Below are positions 52,651 through 64,000 of a stretch of DNA of 64,000 bases, piece after piece. Below the pieces are notes generated by a model. It searched no databases and had not been told where the DNA came from. It saw only the letters and a program-made list of their open reading frames with translations. How positions within the stretch are numbered: position 1 is the stretch's first letter; every line of letters starts with the position of its first letter. The stretch is taken from NCBI GenBank assembly GCA_002286715.1, contig NSJX01000032.1, positions 240,449 to 304,448 of the forward strand. The letters are read 5' to 3'. The position numbers and the translations under genes were made by a program. This stretch comes from Dentipellis sp. KUC8613. Taxonomy: Eukaryota > Basidiomycota > Agaricomycetes > Russulales > Hericiaceae.

Positions 52651-53826
52651 GTTAGTGATGAGCGCGAGAGATGTGCTGCGAGATGCGCATTAGCAAATAA
52701 GACGTGTTCTCGAGTGGAGAAGCTCACCAAAGGCGGAGAAGTGATCTTTGCGGTGAGGCTGAGTGTCCATCCCGCTATTTCGACACAGAATATATACCCT
52801 GCCCATGAATTCGCCACTGACCCTGGACGAGTGGCATTGAGGATCTTGAAGGGAGGTGCGACCGCAAGAGCACGGTAGCCATGCTTGCAAAGTCAGACTT
52901 TACGTGAAGGTGGCAAGCTCTCAAGGACGTAATAGAGTATGGACCGACAAAGCTGAAATCATTCTGGGTTGGCGCGGCTATGAACTTCTTCACTGCGAGG
53001 TAAACTGGATAGCTAGTCTGGAGACTCGCTCAGCGAAGAAAAAACATGAATCATAGTAGGCATCGTCTATGTCGCTGTAAATCGCACCTGTCAGACTAAC
53101 CTACCTGAGTTAACAGATGAGGCAGATACCGAGGGCACAAACATTTCGAAATGCATCCCATGCCCGGGTACCGGAACCATCCGGTGCGTAGACCGACGGC
53201 AATGACTTTGCGGGCCAAAGAATAGAGGTGGTGAGACACTACACCAGCCACAGTATTCTTTGCACGCTTACCGGTCTGAGTTCGCTAGATATGCATAGTG
53301 GCGAATGCGAACGGAGTATCCTCGAAGCTACGTCTACTACATTGAAAAGTCTGCAATAACCGTGACTGTTGTCAGCATTAGTTACCACAATGTAGCGGAA
53401 GAGGCTCGATTAGCATAGGACAATTCGTACGCCTGTCACTATACCTCCCGAGATTGTGGCAGATTTTCGCATGTTCCTGTCTTGTCTGAGGTACAGCGAG
53501 CATGCAGAACATGAGGAGAAAAGGGGTGGCGGCGCGGTTGTGGCGTGGCGATCGCGTTCTGGTCACGCGCGTTGCACGTGGTGTAGGGTTGAGCGGTTCG
53601 AACACCAAAACAGGCAAGCAACTTGTTGACCGCGTTCTGTGAACGAGTCCGTCGCGAGGCGGCCAAGGCTGGTTTGAACGTTCAAGTCAAGCTCTAATCT
53701 CCAACTGTAATTCCCTCCTTCCTCTCTTGCTCTTTGCTTTGCTCAGAGCACAGTCTCTCCTTAAACTCACACTACTCTTCTAGGGCTCACATCGCGCCGC
53801 ATGCCCATCTTCGTCCATTCACCGCC
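52651..53826. other. Gene-free stretch upstream of the Rax2 gene
   Basis: It contains the promoters of family member 4 (left) and Rax2 (right). The 100 bp before 53827 are C/T-rich with a CTTTGCTTTGCT tract. No other gene is recognised. Confidence 0.4.
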
Positions 53827-56800
53827 ATGACATCAAATTTCAAGATACCAATGCTACCATGGCTCCCTATAGCGGTTCTACTCTTCTGCGATGTCGCCCT
53901 CGCTTCACTACCCCTCGTTGACTTCGACCGCATGGGCAAGGTCGGCCTGGCTGGCGCTTTCGCTGGCCTGGACCTGTTCAACGATTCCAGCAGCTCCGTG
54001 TCATTCGACCCGACGACCGCAACCCTGATGTCGCGCTCCCCCGAGGGTGCGCTGACTCGGTTGGGTGCAACGAACGCAGGAGGGAGCATTTCGGCAGGCT
54101 GTGCGTTGGGCGACACCTTCTACTTCGCAGGGTCATTCTCATCCATCGAGGGGTCGTCTGCATCCAACGTCGCGTCATATCAGTCGGGGTCATTCTCGTC
54201 GCTGGGAAGTAACGGGCCTAATGGTGCTGTCCACGCGCTTTACTGCGACTCTAAGAACAACAAGGTCTGGGCTGGAGGGCACTTTACATCACCCGGGGCT
54301 TCCGTTGCCGTCTGGGATATGAAGGCCTCGTCCTGGTCCGCCGCTCCATTCGGTGGTCTGGCCGGTGCGGGGGCGGAAGTGCTTTCAATTACTGCGAATT
54401 CATCCCAGGCAAGCCTCTTCTTCGCCGGCTCCTTCATCACTTCCTTCCAAGGGAATGGTTCGGCGCTGAACACCACCAACAACCCCAACGTCCCCTTTTC
54501 GCAGGGCGCGACGCCCTTCTCGTCGTCCCTCGTCCCTATCCCCTTGGGCAAAGCTGAAATCGAAGGTTCCCCCTCGTCGTCGGACTCTTCGTTCAGCAAC
54601 ATCGAGAACATCCTGTGCCCATCCGGTGCTGATGGCCCCGGAAACACCTGGCTTGCCAGCGATGGGAACAGTGCGCAAATCACAGTGCGAACGTTCCAGT
54701 CCATTAGTGCAAGCGGTGTTCGTCTGGGCAATACCTTCTTGAATGGTCGTGGTACAACAGCTTTCACGTGAGTGCATGATCCCCCATCTGTTTCAGACCA
54801 CTTCTGATCCCCAAGCCCAGTGTCACTTCCATTCCGGATAACGCTGTACAACAACTGCACTACGTTGACCCATCGACAGGTCAGAATCAAACATGCACGA
54901 GCAACTGTCCACTCTCGACGAACTCGGGGATCCCATACCAGGACTTCACATTCGACAACGCTCGCAGTTTGACAGGTGTTCAGGTCACCCTCTCCGAATG
55001 GCAAGGTGCCGGTCCCGGTCTGCATCTTCTCCAGCTCCTCTCCTCCGGCGCGTTTGCGTCTGCGGTCGACAGCCAGAATGGCCAATCCTGCTTCGCACCG
55101 GCAGCCTCGAATACCTCTCGCACTGGTACCTGGACCGAATTGGACGCGAACACGAACATTGCAGCGACGCAACAATCCGTGCTCGTGTCCACGGTTGCAG
55201 TCGGCACTTCGCCTGCACAGGGCCCCAGCTTCACCTGGATGCCGTACGTGTCCGCATCCGGGATCTATACCATCAACTTGCTCGTCCCCGGCTGCACTGA
55301 CTTCCAGGACTGCGCCCTGCGCACATCTGTCAAGGTCACCGTGTTCCCAGGCGGCGGACAGGCGCCCACCGTCACGACTGTGTCCCAGCAGGATCAGAAC
55401 GATGCGACGCAACAAATCTATAGCGGTCCTGTCATTCCCTCTTCGCCTGATTTCGTCACTACGATCACGATGACGCTGGCGGATACCCCAGCAGGCAATG
55501 GACAGAACGGGAACTACCGCCTTGTAGCTGACCGGGTTCAGTTGATCCTGGAGTCTGCCAACACGACTGGGACCACCACCGGCGCAGGAGCGAACGGATC
55601 GGGTGCGGGTCGCAATGGCTTCGGTTTCTTCGAGTGGCCGCTCAGCTCGTCCTCAAATGTTAATGCTACGGGCACGCTCGCCAACTCGTCCGAGACAGCC
55701 CTGGATGCCATCGCTTCGGAGCTCTTCAGCGGCATGGGCGGCAGTAGCGCTCTGACAGCGTCGTCGTCCTCTGCCGTTGCGGCCGTCGCGCACCATCCCT
55801 CTGGCACCATCTTCCTTGGCGGTACCTTTGGCTTGTCTTCCCCCAATGCGAGCAACATAGTCATGTACAAGAACGGCGCACTCGCTGCCCTGTCGAATGG
55901 CGGCCTCAACGGGCCCGTCACATCTCTCGTCTTGGACGGCGATAAGCTCTTCGTGGGCGGCTCGTTCTCCGACACGCCTGCCGGCTCGAACAGCGGCAGC
56001 CTGCGCAGCGTCGCTATGTACGACGTCTCTCAGGACAAGTGGAGCCCCCTTCTGGCCGGCGTCAACGGAGCCGTCACCTCCCTCGGCTTCGACAACGGCC
56101 AGGTGCAGGTCGCGGGCAACTTCACCACCCTCCTGAACAGCGCAGGATCGACGGCCGGACTCGAGTCGTCCGGTATGGCGGTCTGGGATGCGGGCAACGG
56201 GACCTGGGTCAACAGCGGGGGCTTCCTCGTCGGCAGCATGACCTTCGTCGGAAACGGCACCGCACCGTCCAAGGGCCAGCCGCAGGCGCAGTTTGTCGCA
56301 GGCAGCGTCTCGTCCGTCCTCCAGTTCGGCGCGAGCGGCTTCGTGATGCTCCAGAATGCGAAGAACGGCGGCCTCCCGGAGGTGACGCCCCTCGGTGTCA
56401 AGCTCGACGATGTGGACGTCGCTGCAGCACCCACCAAGCGCCGCCGGGCGACACACACTAGGCGTGGCCCGTCGGCGTGGGTGTCGCACATCAAGATGCC
56501 CCGGATCTTCAGCAGGCAGTCGACCTCGACCCTCGCGCCTCTCCCACCTTCGCCGCCCGCGCCCGCACCTGCCGTCCTCGCAGGCGCATTCTGGACGAAC
56601 AGCTCGACCTCGCATGAGGTCGCCATCATCGGCGGCAACTTCTCGTTCACGTCTGGCTCCACGACGGCCGAGAGCCTCGCGTTCTACGACTCCGCCTCGG
56701 GCGCGCTCACGCCCATCCAGGGCGCGCAGCTCAACGGGACCGTGCGCACGCTCCTCGTGGACGGGGACAGCCTCTTCGTCGGGGGCGAGTTCAGCATCCC

Positions 56801-58406
56801 CGGCACGAGCGTGAACGGGCTCGCGGTGTACGACCTCGCGCAGCAGGCGTGGGCCACCGACGGGCTGCAGCCGCTGCAGCCTGCCGCGGGCGCGGCGGTC
56901 GTCGTGCGCTCGCTGACGGTGTCGCAGGCGAAGAGCAGCGCCGTCGTCGTTGCGGGCTCGTTTGCGCAGGCAGGGTCGCTGCCGTGCCGCGCGATCTGCA
57001 CGTACGATACGGCGTCGAAGCAGTGGAATGCGCTGGGGTCCGGGATTCAGGGCGATGTGGCGAGTGTGGCGTATGCTGGGGTATGTTGTTCTCCCTCTGG
57101 CTATGTGTCTGAGATCTGGGCACTGATGATGTTTATTTTGGCGCTTAGAACGACCAGGACCTGTTGATCGCTGCAGGCTCGATTTCGTTGTCGGGCAGTG
57201 GCGCGAACAATGTTGTGCAGTTCTCGTTCAGCAACTCCAGCTGGAATGCGTTGGGCGATAGCTCGCAGCTTGCGGGCCCGGTCACTGCGGTTGAGGTGAA
57301 CAACGGCAATGCGAGTAGCATTTTCGCGGCTGGACGGTACGATTTGTTTGATGACATCTATGCACCGCACTACTGATTCAAATGTTGACAGGTCTTCTGA
57401 CGGGTCTTCGTCATTCCTCGCCTTTTGGAATGGAGCGGCGTGGGCCTCGTTGGGCTCGACCCTCCGGGGCGCCACGAATGTCTCGCAGCTCACTATGGTT
57501 CCGCTTCAAGATACGCACTCTGCCAACGGCGTCATCGAGCAGGACAGGATGCTGCTCGTCTCCGGCCACTTGTCTGATTCGTCTTTCGGCAACGCATCGT
57601 CTGCATTATTTGATGGCCAGAACTTTATACCTTACTTTATTTCCGCGTCCTCGGCGGGTTCACCGGGAACCGTGTCATCGCTGTTCCATTCGCTTTCGTC
57701 CTTCAGCTTCTCCCAGCGTCGTAAGTTGATGTCACGCTCGCTGAACTCTCGCATTCTGATTTACATCTTCTAGACCTCCTCGCAACTGGTATCGTCATCC
57801 TGATCTCTATCGCCATCTCTGCGGGTGTCGTCTTCCTCCTCGTCCTCATCGGCATCCTCTGGACTCTCTTCTCCAGACGCGATGATGCTCTGAACAACAA
57901 GTTCGATCCCGCCGAGGTGGATGACGACGATTCCTCCGCGCACCAGCGCCCGTCGTCGCTTCTCGCACACATCAACGCCGCGACGCGCACCACGATCCTC
58001 GGCTCACAGAGCCCTTTCAATCAGTTCAATGCTGAGAAGGAGGAGGCTGCCGCCGCGGGTGGTGCGTCGTCTGTTGGGCACGGTGATCCGTTCTCCGGCC
58101 CCGACGCAAGCAACTACCTTCGCGCGGAGACACCGAGCGACGCGATTGTGGGTATGGGCATGGAGGATGATCAGGGCCGCCCGGCGCGTGCGCGATACTC
58201 GTTCGATGGGTCTGGGGAGGGCGAGATGCCTTTGGCGGTCGGCCAGGAGGTCGAGGTGTTGGATGATCGTGATCATTCGTGAGTAGTATCTTCCTTCGTT
58301 TTCTGTAGACATAGTCAACTAACGTGATTCAACACGCAGGTGGTGGTACGCAAGAGACGCTCGCACAGGACAGGAGGGCGTCGTCCCGTCGGCTTATTTG
58401 TATTAG
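53827..58406 (+). CDS. RAX2: Rax2-like cell-polarity protein with C-terminal SH3 domain
   Basis: Six exons (53827-54767, 54821-57080, 57149-57336, 57392-57720, 57774-58278, 58340-58406) join to 1430 codons. Signal peptide: MTSNFKIPMLPWLPIAVLLF. The large lumenal part is built of repeated beta-propeller-like units of the form F/V-GG-x-F (for example FYFAGSF, VWAGGHF, LFVGGSFS, VAGNFTT, VGGEFSIPG), as in Rax2, the cortical marker that guides bud-site or hyphal-tip polarity. One transmembrane helix (IVILISIAISAGVVFLLVLI) precedes a cytosolic tail. The tail ends in an SH3 domain (ARYSFDGSGEGEMPL, QEVEVLDD, WWYARD, GVVPSAYLY). Yeast Rax2 has no SH3 domain, so this tail may recruit Pro-rich polarity partners directly. 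An upstream in-frame ATG at 53734 would only add a leader-like stretch. Confidence 0.92.
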
Positions 58407-58909
58407 ATGTCTGATGTTTATTTCTCTTCTTAACCGTTGGATTCATTGACCATATTCCCCTTTACCCGTTTATACGTCGCTTTCGGCCCATAGTTTGTTT
58501 CGCAGATTTGATATCCGTTACGATACCCCTCGCACAGACGCCGACCGGCCGCCCCCGCAGCCGCAGGCTGCTCCTCGGTACCAAAATAATGTCTTCGCTT
58601 GATTTCGCTTTGTCTCATCCTTGTCACCGCCCTTCCCCTTGTCCTCACCTCCCACTGCCGCATTGCTACCTTACGTTACATAACTTAGCTCTGGCGTTTG
58701 ACATTCTCTTGGCACTCTTCCAGTATGCAGTCCGTCGTCGTTGTTGTCCTTGGGAATATGAAATGCAGTCATGAAGTGGATACATTCGAGCAGGCGTGTT
58801 GTGTTACAGTCCGAGGGATACAGGCTGTAAACAAAGCAGAAGTCTACGACAATACAAGCAGCAATCACAATCCGTAACCAAATCGGAACCGAGGTGCCAG
58901 TGAGTCCCC
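58407..58909. other. Convergent intergenic region
   Basis: It lies between the 3' ends of the Rax2 and Rei1 genes. No feature is recognised. Confidence 0.5.
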
Positions 58910-60486
58910 TCACTGGAGGAGCGGGTCCCGGTAGTGCTTCTGCGAGTTATGGATGAACCCAACGCGCGTCTTGAAGTCCTCCCTCCGCCTCTGGTCGCGG
59001 AACTCGCGCACATGGCGCCCAGCCTCGCGCGCCTCGCCGCGGTTCCGCGCCTTGACGACCTCCGTTCCGTTCCCGAAGGCCCCAAAGCCGCCCTTGCGGG
59101 GCACGAGCGCGGAGTTCTTGTCCGCGAGCAGCCGCCGCACGATCGCCGCGCCCGAGTTCGGGTCCTCTGGCTTCCCGCCGCGCGGGGCGCCGGGGAACGA
59201 CTGTGCGTAGTAGCGCCGCATGCTGCGGTGCCCGATGCGCGCGCCCGAGGGGAGCACGAGCTCGAGGTGCGAGTCGCCGAACGTGATCTGCTCGTCGAGC
59301 AGCGAGTCGTCGTCCGAGTCATCCGAGCCCGCTTCCGCCTCAGACTCGCTTTCCTCGGGCGACGATGCATCCTGATCGATGACCTCGTCCACCGCGCCGT
59401 CCTCCACGTCCTCCGCATCCTCCCAGCCCTCCGCCGCCTCGGCAGCCTCGCGTTCCTTCCGCCGCGCAGCCCGCTCGGCCTTGCGCTTCGCGCGCTCCTC
59501 CGCGTCGGGGTACGACGCGCTGAAATCGTAGAAGTCGGAGATCTCGAGCCGGTCCTTCTCCTCGTCGTACGCGATCTTGCAGTGGCTCTTGTCGAGCATG
59601 TGCTTGCGCACGGCGTCGAGCGTGCGGAACTCGCGCCCGCGCCCGTTGCAGTAGATGCAGACGTTGCCCACCGCGATCTTCTCGCCGAGGTACGTGATGA
59701 GGCCCGTGATGTCGACGAGGTACTCCGCGTCGGGGATGAAGAACGAGTGTTCGGTCGACATGTGTGTCAGGTTCGCGTCGAGCGAGCCCGACTCGGTCGC
59801 GCAGAAGAGGCAGTGGGCGGGCGAGAGCCGCGAGCGTGCGGCGGCGATCTTTTGGTCGAGGGTCAGGATGACCTCTTCCTCGGTGGCGTCTTCAGAGACG
59901 GAGAGACCGACTCCGGCGGATGTTGGTGGCTCGATTACAGGCTCGGCGGGCTTGCGTGCATCGGTGGAGGTGCTTGCTTCAGCTTCGGGTTCGGCCTCGG
60001 CTTCAGCCTCCTCGGTTCCAACCTGGATGGGATGCGCCGCAGCCTTGAGCTCATTTTCTCTGTGCTTTTTCGAGTTCATATGGGAGCGATACGCATTATC
60101 CGTGGTATACGATTTTCTGCACGGCGAGTGGAGCTCTCTGTCAGCGTCAATGAAAACGAGGAGAATTGCATATCAACGCACTTGCAGACCTCGCATGTCG
60201 AGCCCTTCGGCGAAAGCATGACCGCGGTCTCTTGCCTCCTCTCGAGCACTTTCTGATTGAAGATCGCGGCGCTGACGGGCGGCAGAGAAGCCACCCGTCG
60301 CTTCATGTTGTATCTGTGGTGATCAGAGCGATAGTGGTCGCCTAAAACCATCGTTAGAAACCAAATCGAGGTCTGGAATCTGTGAGACGTACGCTGTTCT
60401 TCCGCCGTGAGGAATGCGATGGAGCATGATAGACAGGTGAAGAGAGGCTGTCCTCCCTCGCCGTTGGGCAATTCTACGTCGGCCAT
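58910..60486 (-). CDS. REI1: Cytoplasmic 60S-subunit biogenesis factor Rei1 (ZNF622-like)
   Basis: Three exons beginning MADVELPNGEGGQPLFTCLS at 60486. C2H2 fingers in order: FTCLSCSIAFLTAEEQ continued by DHYRSDHHRYN; CEVCKKSYTTDNAYRSHMNS; LFCATESGSLDANLTHMSTE; CIYCNGRGREFRTLDAVRKH. These match the four-finger Rei1/ZNF622 pattern, including the conserved MSTEHSFFIPDAEYL and KHMLDKSHCKIAY segments. A long acidic stretch with DSDDDSLLDEQ and the C-terminal motif VLPSGARIGHRSMRRYYAQS follow. Rei1 removes Arx1/Alb1 from pre-60S particles in the cytoplasm together with Jjj1. Length of about 490 residues is normal. Divergent copies would be Reh1, and only one copy is present here. Confidence 0.95.
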
Positions 60487-62334
60487 ACTGTTGTTATCGA
60501 GTTACGGTGAAAGATGCAGGTGTAGGTGTGGAGGAAAGACTTGCGGAAGGGTATCTATAATCTGTCGAGTCTCGGATCCGTGATCGACTCAAGAAAAACT
60601 TTGTCAGCGCGTATGACCAAGACTAGTCATCAGGGAATTCGCTCGAGAAATGTATGCTCCAATATGCAGCTTATATTAGCTTATAAAGCCTATAATCGTT
60701 ATAAACGCTGTAAGTTCATACTGCGGTAGAAATTTTACGCATGCAGCATATAATCACAGTGTATGCAGAATGTAAGATTGCACCAGTTTTCGTGAACTCT
60801 CGATATCTTGCAACAAAAAGCAGCCCCCGGGGCACCCCGACCGCCCAGAACACGGTCAAATCATCAAGAAATCAATTTATTTGTAGTATTTACAAGTACA
60901 AGATACTCGAGACACCATCACGTTCATAGCCGCGTCGGACGAAAGGGATGGGCGGGGGAGCAAATGAGGCAGTGAGGTGGGGTAGACACTGTATATGAGC
61001 AAGCCCCATCAGAAATGTGCCGAGAGTTACAGTGAAATGCCACGCACCTGTTTCCGAAGTCGACGCATGCACGCACTATGCCATACTACTTTCCTAGGAC
61101 CGAGGCGAAGGCTAAAGCGAAATATTAGCTCGTGTGAGCGCACACGCACCTTGCTGTGTTATAAACCAACACCCGTGATGGAGAAGTAGTGGCCCAAACA
61201 ATTCAGTGAGAAATCACGTACTTTGATGTTGTCCGGGGCGGGACTCAATCTCAGACACGATGCTCGCAACGGGCTGAAGTGAGGATAAGAACAACTTACA
61301 TGCATGGAGGTCAGGTCGACGGCCGCGAAGGTGAGGAAAATAATCTCAATACCGAGAGGATTCGGACAGGGATAGCTCACCGTAGGAGATGGGGGTTGGG
61401 AACAAAGAGCGTCGTTTCGACGTGGCACGATATGCCCTGTCTCACGTGTGGGTTTAGGGTAGGCAATGTTAGACTTGAGAGACGCGGCAAGGGCGATCAC
61501 TTACTTTGGGGCGGTATATGGAGACCTTATAATCGTGTGGTGGGATTGCAACGCGGTAAAATCTGGCAGCTTGTTACAAGTCCTCTGCATGCGCATGTAG
61601 GCGCACGGAAACTTCCGGGGTCTTACAAACGCTGAAAGCGCTTACAGTGCAGAGGCGGATTCCCTGATGTAGTCACTCTAAGGTGACTCTTCAAAGCTTC
61701 AAAGCTTCAAACCCCCGTCTTGCCTTATAATCATCATTGCATTATCGTATGTGGATACGCTGATGAATGAAAGCGTTCAAGTCCTTCCTGAAAACATTGT
61801 CTAGGGCTGCCTCTTGACGGGGGTCTCCGTAACTCTTCAAAGCTTCAAACATCGATGCAACAAGTTGCCGCACAGAACTTCTCCGGATCCAAGTCAGTAG
61901 ACTTTGAGGTAATCGCAGTTCGTAGCTCGCATGCGTGAAGTTTACAGTACGAAATGTAAATCTAGTCTACAAGTATCTTCCGCACGGACTGGCACGAACG
62001 ACAGCTGCAATGCCCATCACTGAACGAAGCGGCAGGAAAACGTCAAAGATAGGTGAGAAATAACGTGCAAAACAACCTTCCCCACACAGAAGGCTTAGGC
62101 GCCCTTCCCCGCCTCATCCGCTCATTGTCCCCGTTCCTCATTCCTGTCATTAACAATAGCATAGTGCGTTACCAATTTCGAGTCGAAGGCTCGCCGATCC
62201 GCATCATCTTCGCCCTGCCTGCGCTACTGCCGCTAGGGAAATAGGCTCTTTAAAGACGACCTCGAATGCTGCGCAACGTTCGGTTGCCGAACACCAGCGG
62301 AGATGGTGTTCCGTAAATTCGATGCCATTTCATA
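60487..62334. other. Gene-poor stretch with possible decayed coding sequence
   Basis: The Rei1 promoter is at the left end. On the minus strand at about 61160-61500, exon-like pieces flanked by GT and AG sites read IIFLTFAAVDLTSMH and PVASIVSEIESRPGQHQ, reminiscent of a P450 I-helix, but no haem motif or open gene can be assembled. Two direct repeats of CTCTTCAAAGCTTCAAA occur at about 61688 and 61833. Confidence 0.35.
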
Positions 62335-63533
62335 TTAGATGTGGTCGGTGGGGATAACGTGCTCGACGGGTCCATGCGTTGGCCGTGTATAGTCCTTGAG
62401 ATCAGCCTCCAGCAATGAGCGAATATAAAGTGAATCGCTCCGCAATGGCAGTTCGAGCGCGTGTTCCGCAAGAGCCAAAGCGTGTATCGTCTTGATCTTC
62501 ACTAAATTATTGGGTAAGCCGCGGAGACTGACTTGCTTCGGAGGTTGCGGTTTGACTCTGAAATTACGATGCAAAGTTTCCAGGGTATTGTATCCTGTAG
62601 ACCTGCCGGCGAAAAGGTGACTGGAAAGTATTCGTTGAGTTGCATGTTCGCAAAAAGTGCGTCCTTGCCCATGCCCCCTGTAAAACATCCCCTCACCATA
62701 CTGTGCTGATGGAAGAGAACATCAAGGAAATACTTGAGTTCCTCGGGAACGAGCGAGTGGACACTGTAATTGAGAGCCAGCCAGAGGAGTACGCAGAATA
62801 CGGACTCCATGTCATCCACTAGATCATGGCGCCCGCTGATATTGCATAGCCGGTGCAGTGACATGAATTCAGATCTCGTACCCTTGTTTTGTCCTCAAAA
62901 TTCATCGCCATAGATCCTGATGGTCTTGATGCTCACATCGCCGTGTCACCATCCAGCCTGAACGGCTTGATCAAATGCTGTGAGCCAAAGGGAAATGTCA
63001 GTGGTTTTTATCGTTATGAAACGCGGCAGCACAACTTACTTTCGAGGATATCTACAGTTACTGCATAACCTCCTTCTAGTTTCTAAATCTCCACAGAGGA
63101 GTCCACAGATCATTGAGCCTACACGCCCGACTGACCCTCTGTGGTTTGATCCTGTTGTCATCGCAGATAGTGGTGTTGTAGATGGGCACATGCCTCGAGC
63201 TCGACGGCGCGCCGACGTCTGCCCCCGTACTTCTCGTCGCTGAGGTTGAATTTTCCCGGGCCGGCTTCTTCCCGTAGATGGTCGCAGCCAGCCTGTTTAT
63301 GTTAGTACTGCCTCCTCGTCCTCGTCCTTCCTCTCAGAGTCCAACGCTAACAGGCTCGCTTCAATAGGGTCACTGTTGTTGGTTCCTAGGTGCGTACTAT
63401 TATGTTTTCTGCGCGGATAGGCCTTCATTGAACGTTCGCCCGAGGAAGAGATCAGTGGACCTGCGTTTGTAGATCGTAGCCTTGTTGCCAGTGAGCTCTT
63501 GCATGGTTGAGAAAATGTCAACGCCGAAGTCAT
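62335..63533 (-). pseudogene. Decayed inverted copy of the C-lobe FunK1 gene
   Basis: Minus-strand sequence parallels the 50.2-51.4 kb gene from end to end: GPLISSSGERSMKAYPRRKH (leader), YGKKP-ENSTSAT, ACRLNDLWTPLWRFRN followed by a stop where the intact gene has Trp, QAVQAGW followed by a stop before HGDVSIKTIRIYG, then MESVFCVLLWLALNYSVHSL, GMGKDALFANMQLNEYFPVT and the end DYTRPTHGPVEHVIPTDHI. Several in-frame stops and frame changes show it is not functional. It shares the altered HGDVS-x-KT loop with the intact copy, so the loop change predates the duplication. Confidence 0.85.
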
Positions 63534-64000
63534 GCGCGGTGAAGATGAACTTTATTTAATTGAAGTCACACAACTGGTGTCTTTGTAGGTCGTGCTTATA
63601 TATCCCGAAAGTTCGCCTTTCTCTTTGTGGCCCGTGAACGTCCCTTTGTCTGCCTGCATTATTCCGACAACACATACTAAGCCGAGACGTCGCTGCATCT
63701 ACAATTCAACAATATCCGAAACTTGCCCTGGCGGCAAGCCAGGATGATCGTCATCAAGGTACTCCTCCATCCCACGCACCCTCAGTGAGCGCGATAGTCT
63801 AAGCTCCCGTTGATCACCCAAGCGCACAGGTCTCGGCGCCGACACATTTACCTCCTGCAAACATTGAGTTATAACTACAGACCTTGTCGGATCATGATTT
63901 CACATAGAGGTCCCGTTCGTGGACTGACTTACTCTCATATTTGCCCAAGCGTCGCAGGGTTATATGCTGATGGGTGGATTGTGACTGTAACTTATTGTAC
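63534..64000. other. Right edge of the window
   Basis: No gene is recognised in the last 470 bases. This may include the former promoter of the FunK1 pseudogene. Confidence 0.4.

Noticed and set aside
54240..55415. 391-codon minus-strand frame
   Set aside because: Antisense to Rax2 coding sequence, no domain.
58934..60256. 440-codon plus-strand frame
   Set aside because: It lies antisense to the well-supported Rei1 gene and arises from its GC-rich codon use.

Overview
The window looks like nuclear DNA of a filamentous basidiomycete, most likely an Agaricomycete (a polypore-type mushroom is a guess, not shown). Genes are dense, GC-rich and cut by short introns of about 45-65 nt. The proteins include groups typical of these fungi: a FunK1-type kinase, two small IFI6/IFI27-like membrane proteins, Rax2 and palC. 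Where stated, exon junctions were joined by hand and the reading frame closes exactly.

Layout. 0.5-10.8 kb: class III aminotransferase, a broken HMG-box gene, an Ayr1-like short-chain dehydrogenase, an NAD-dependent epimerase and an acidic protein of unknown role. 10.8-12.3 kb: a gene-free, strongly pyrimidine-biased stretch ending in satellite-like repeats. 12.5-42.0 kb: mostly conserved housekeeping genes: a HAD phosphatase, a membrane-anchored monothiol glutaredoxin, palC, a large disordered coiled-coil protein, a glycine-rich RRM protein, an HMT1/ABCB6-like ABC transporter, a small helical protein, a 922-residue nuclear-looking protein, a PA-TM-RING ubiquitin ligase, a second glutaredoxin-like protein with Ser in place of the catalytic Cys, a tandem IFI6-like pair, a kelch protein and a Ser/Pro-rich protein. 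42.4-43.0 kb: a complex I accessory subunit.

43-53.7 kb is an accessory block: four diverged members of an unnamed small-protein family, a seven-helix membrane protein and a FunK1 gene reduced to its kinase C-lobe. 53.8-60.5 kb returns to conserved genes, with Rax2 carrying a C-terminal SH3 domain and the 60S-biogenesis zinc-finger protein Rei1. 60.5-64 kb is gene-poor and holds a decayed, inverted second copy of the C-lobe FunK1 gene.

The most distinctive signal is a three-copy family of short Pol III-type elements (5.1, 9.2 and 34.5 kb). They have tRNA box A and box B and a T-run terminator. Their acceptor-like and anticodon-like stems change in a compensatory way between copies, and the anticodon arm is replaced by a nested hairpin, which one copy has duplicated in tandem. 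Other points are micro-exons of 8 and 11 nt, two GC-AG introns, the Cys-to-Ser glutaredoxin and the duplicated C-lobe-only FunK1 locus. Functional links between neighbouring genes are few, as expected for a eukaryotic chromosome; the clear relationships are divergent promoters (HAD/glutaredoxin, palC/coiled-coil protein, Ser-Pro protein/complex I subunit) and local duplications.
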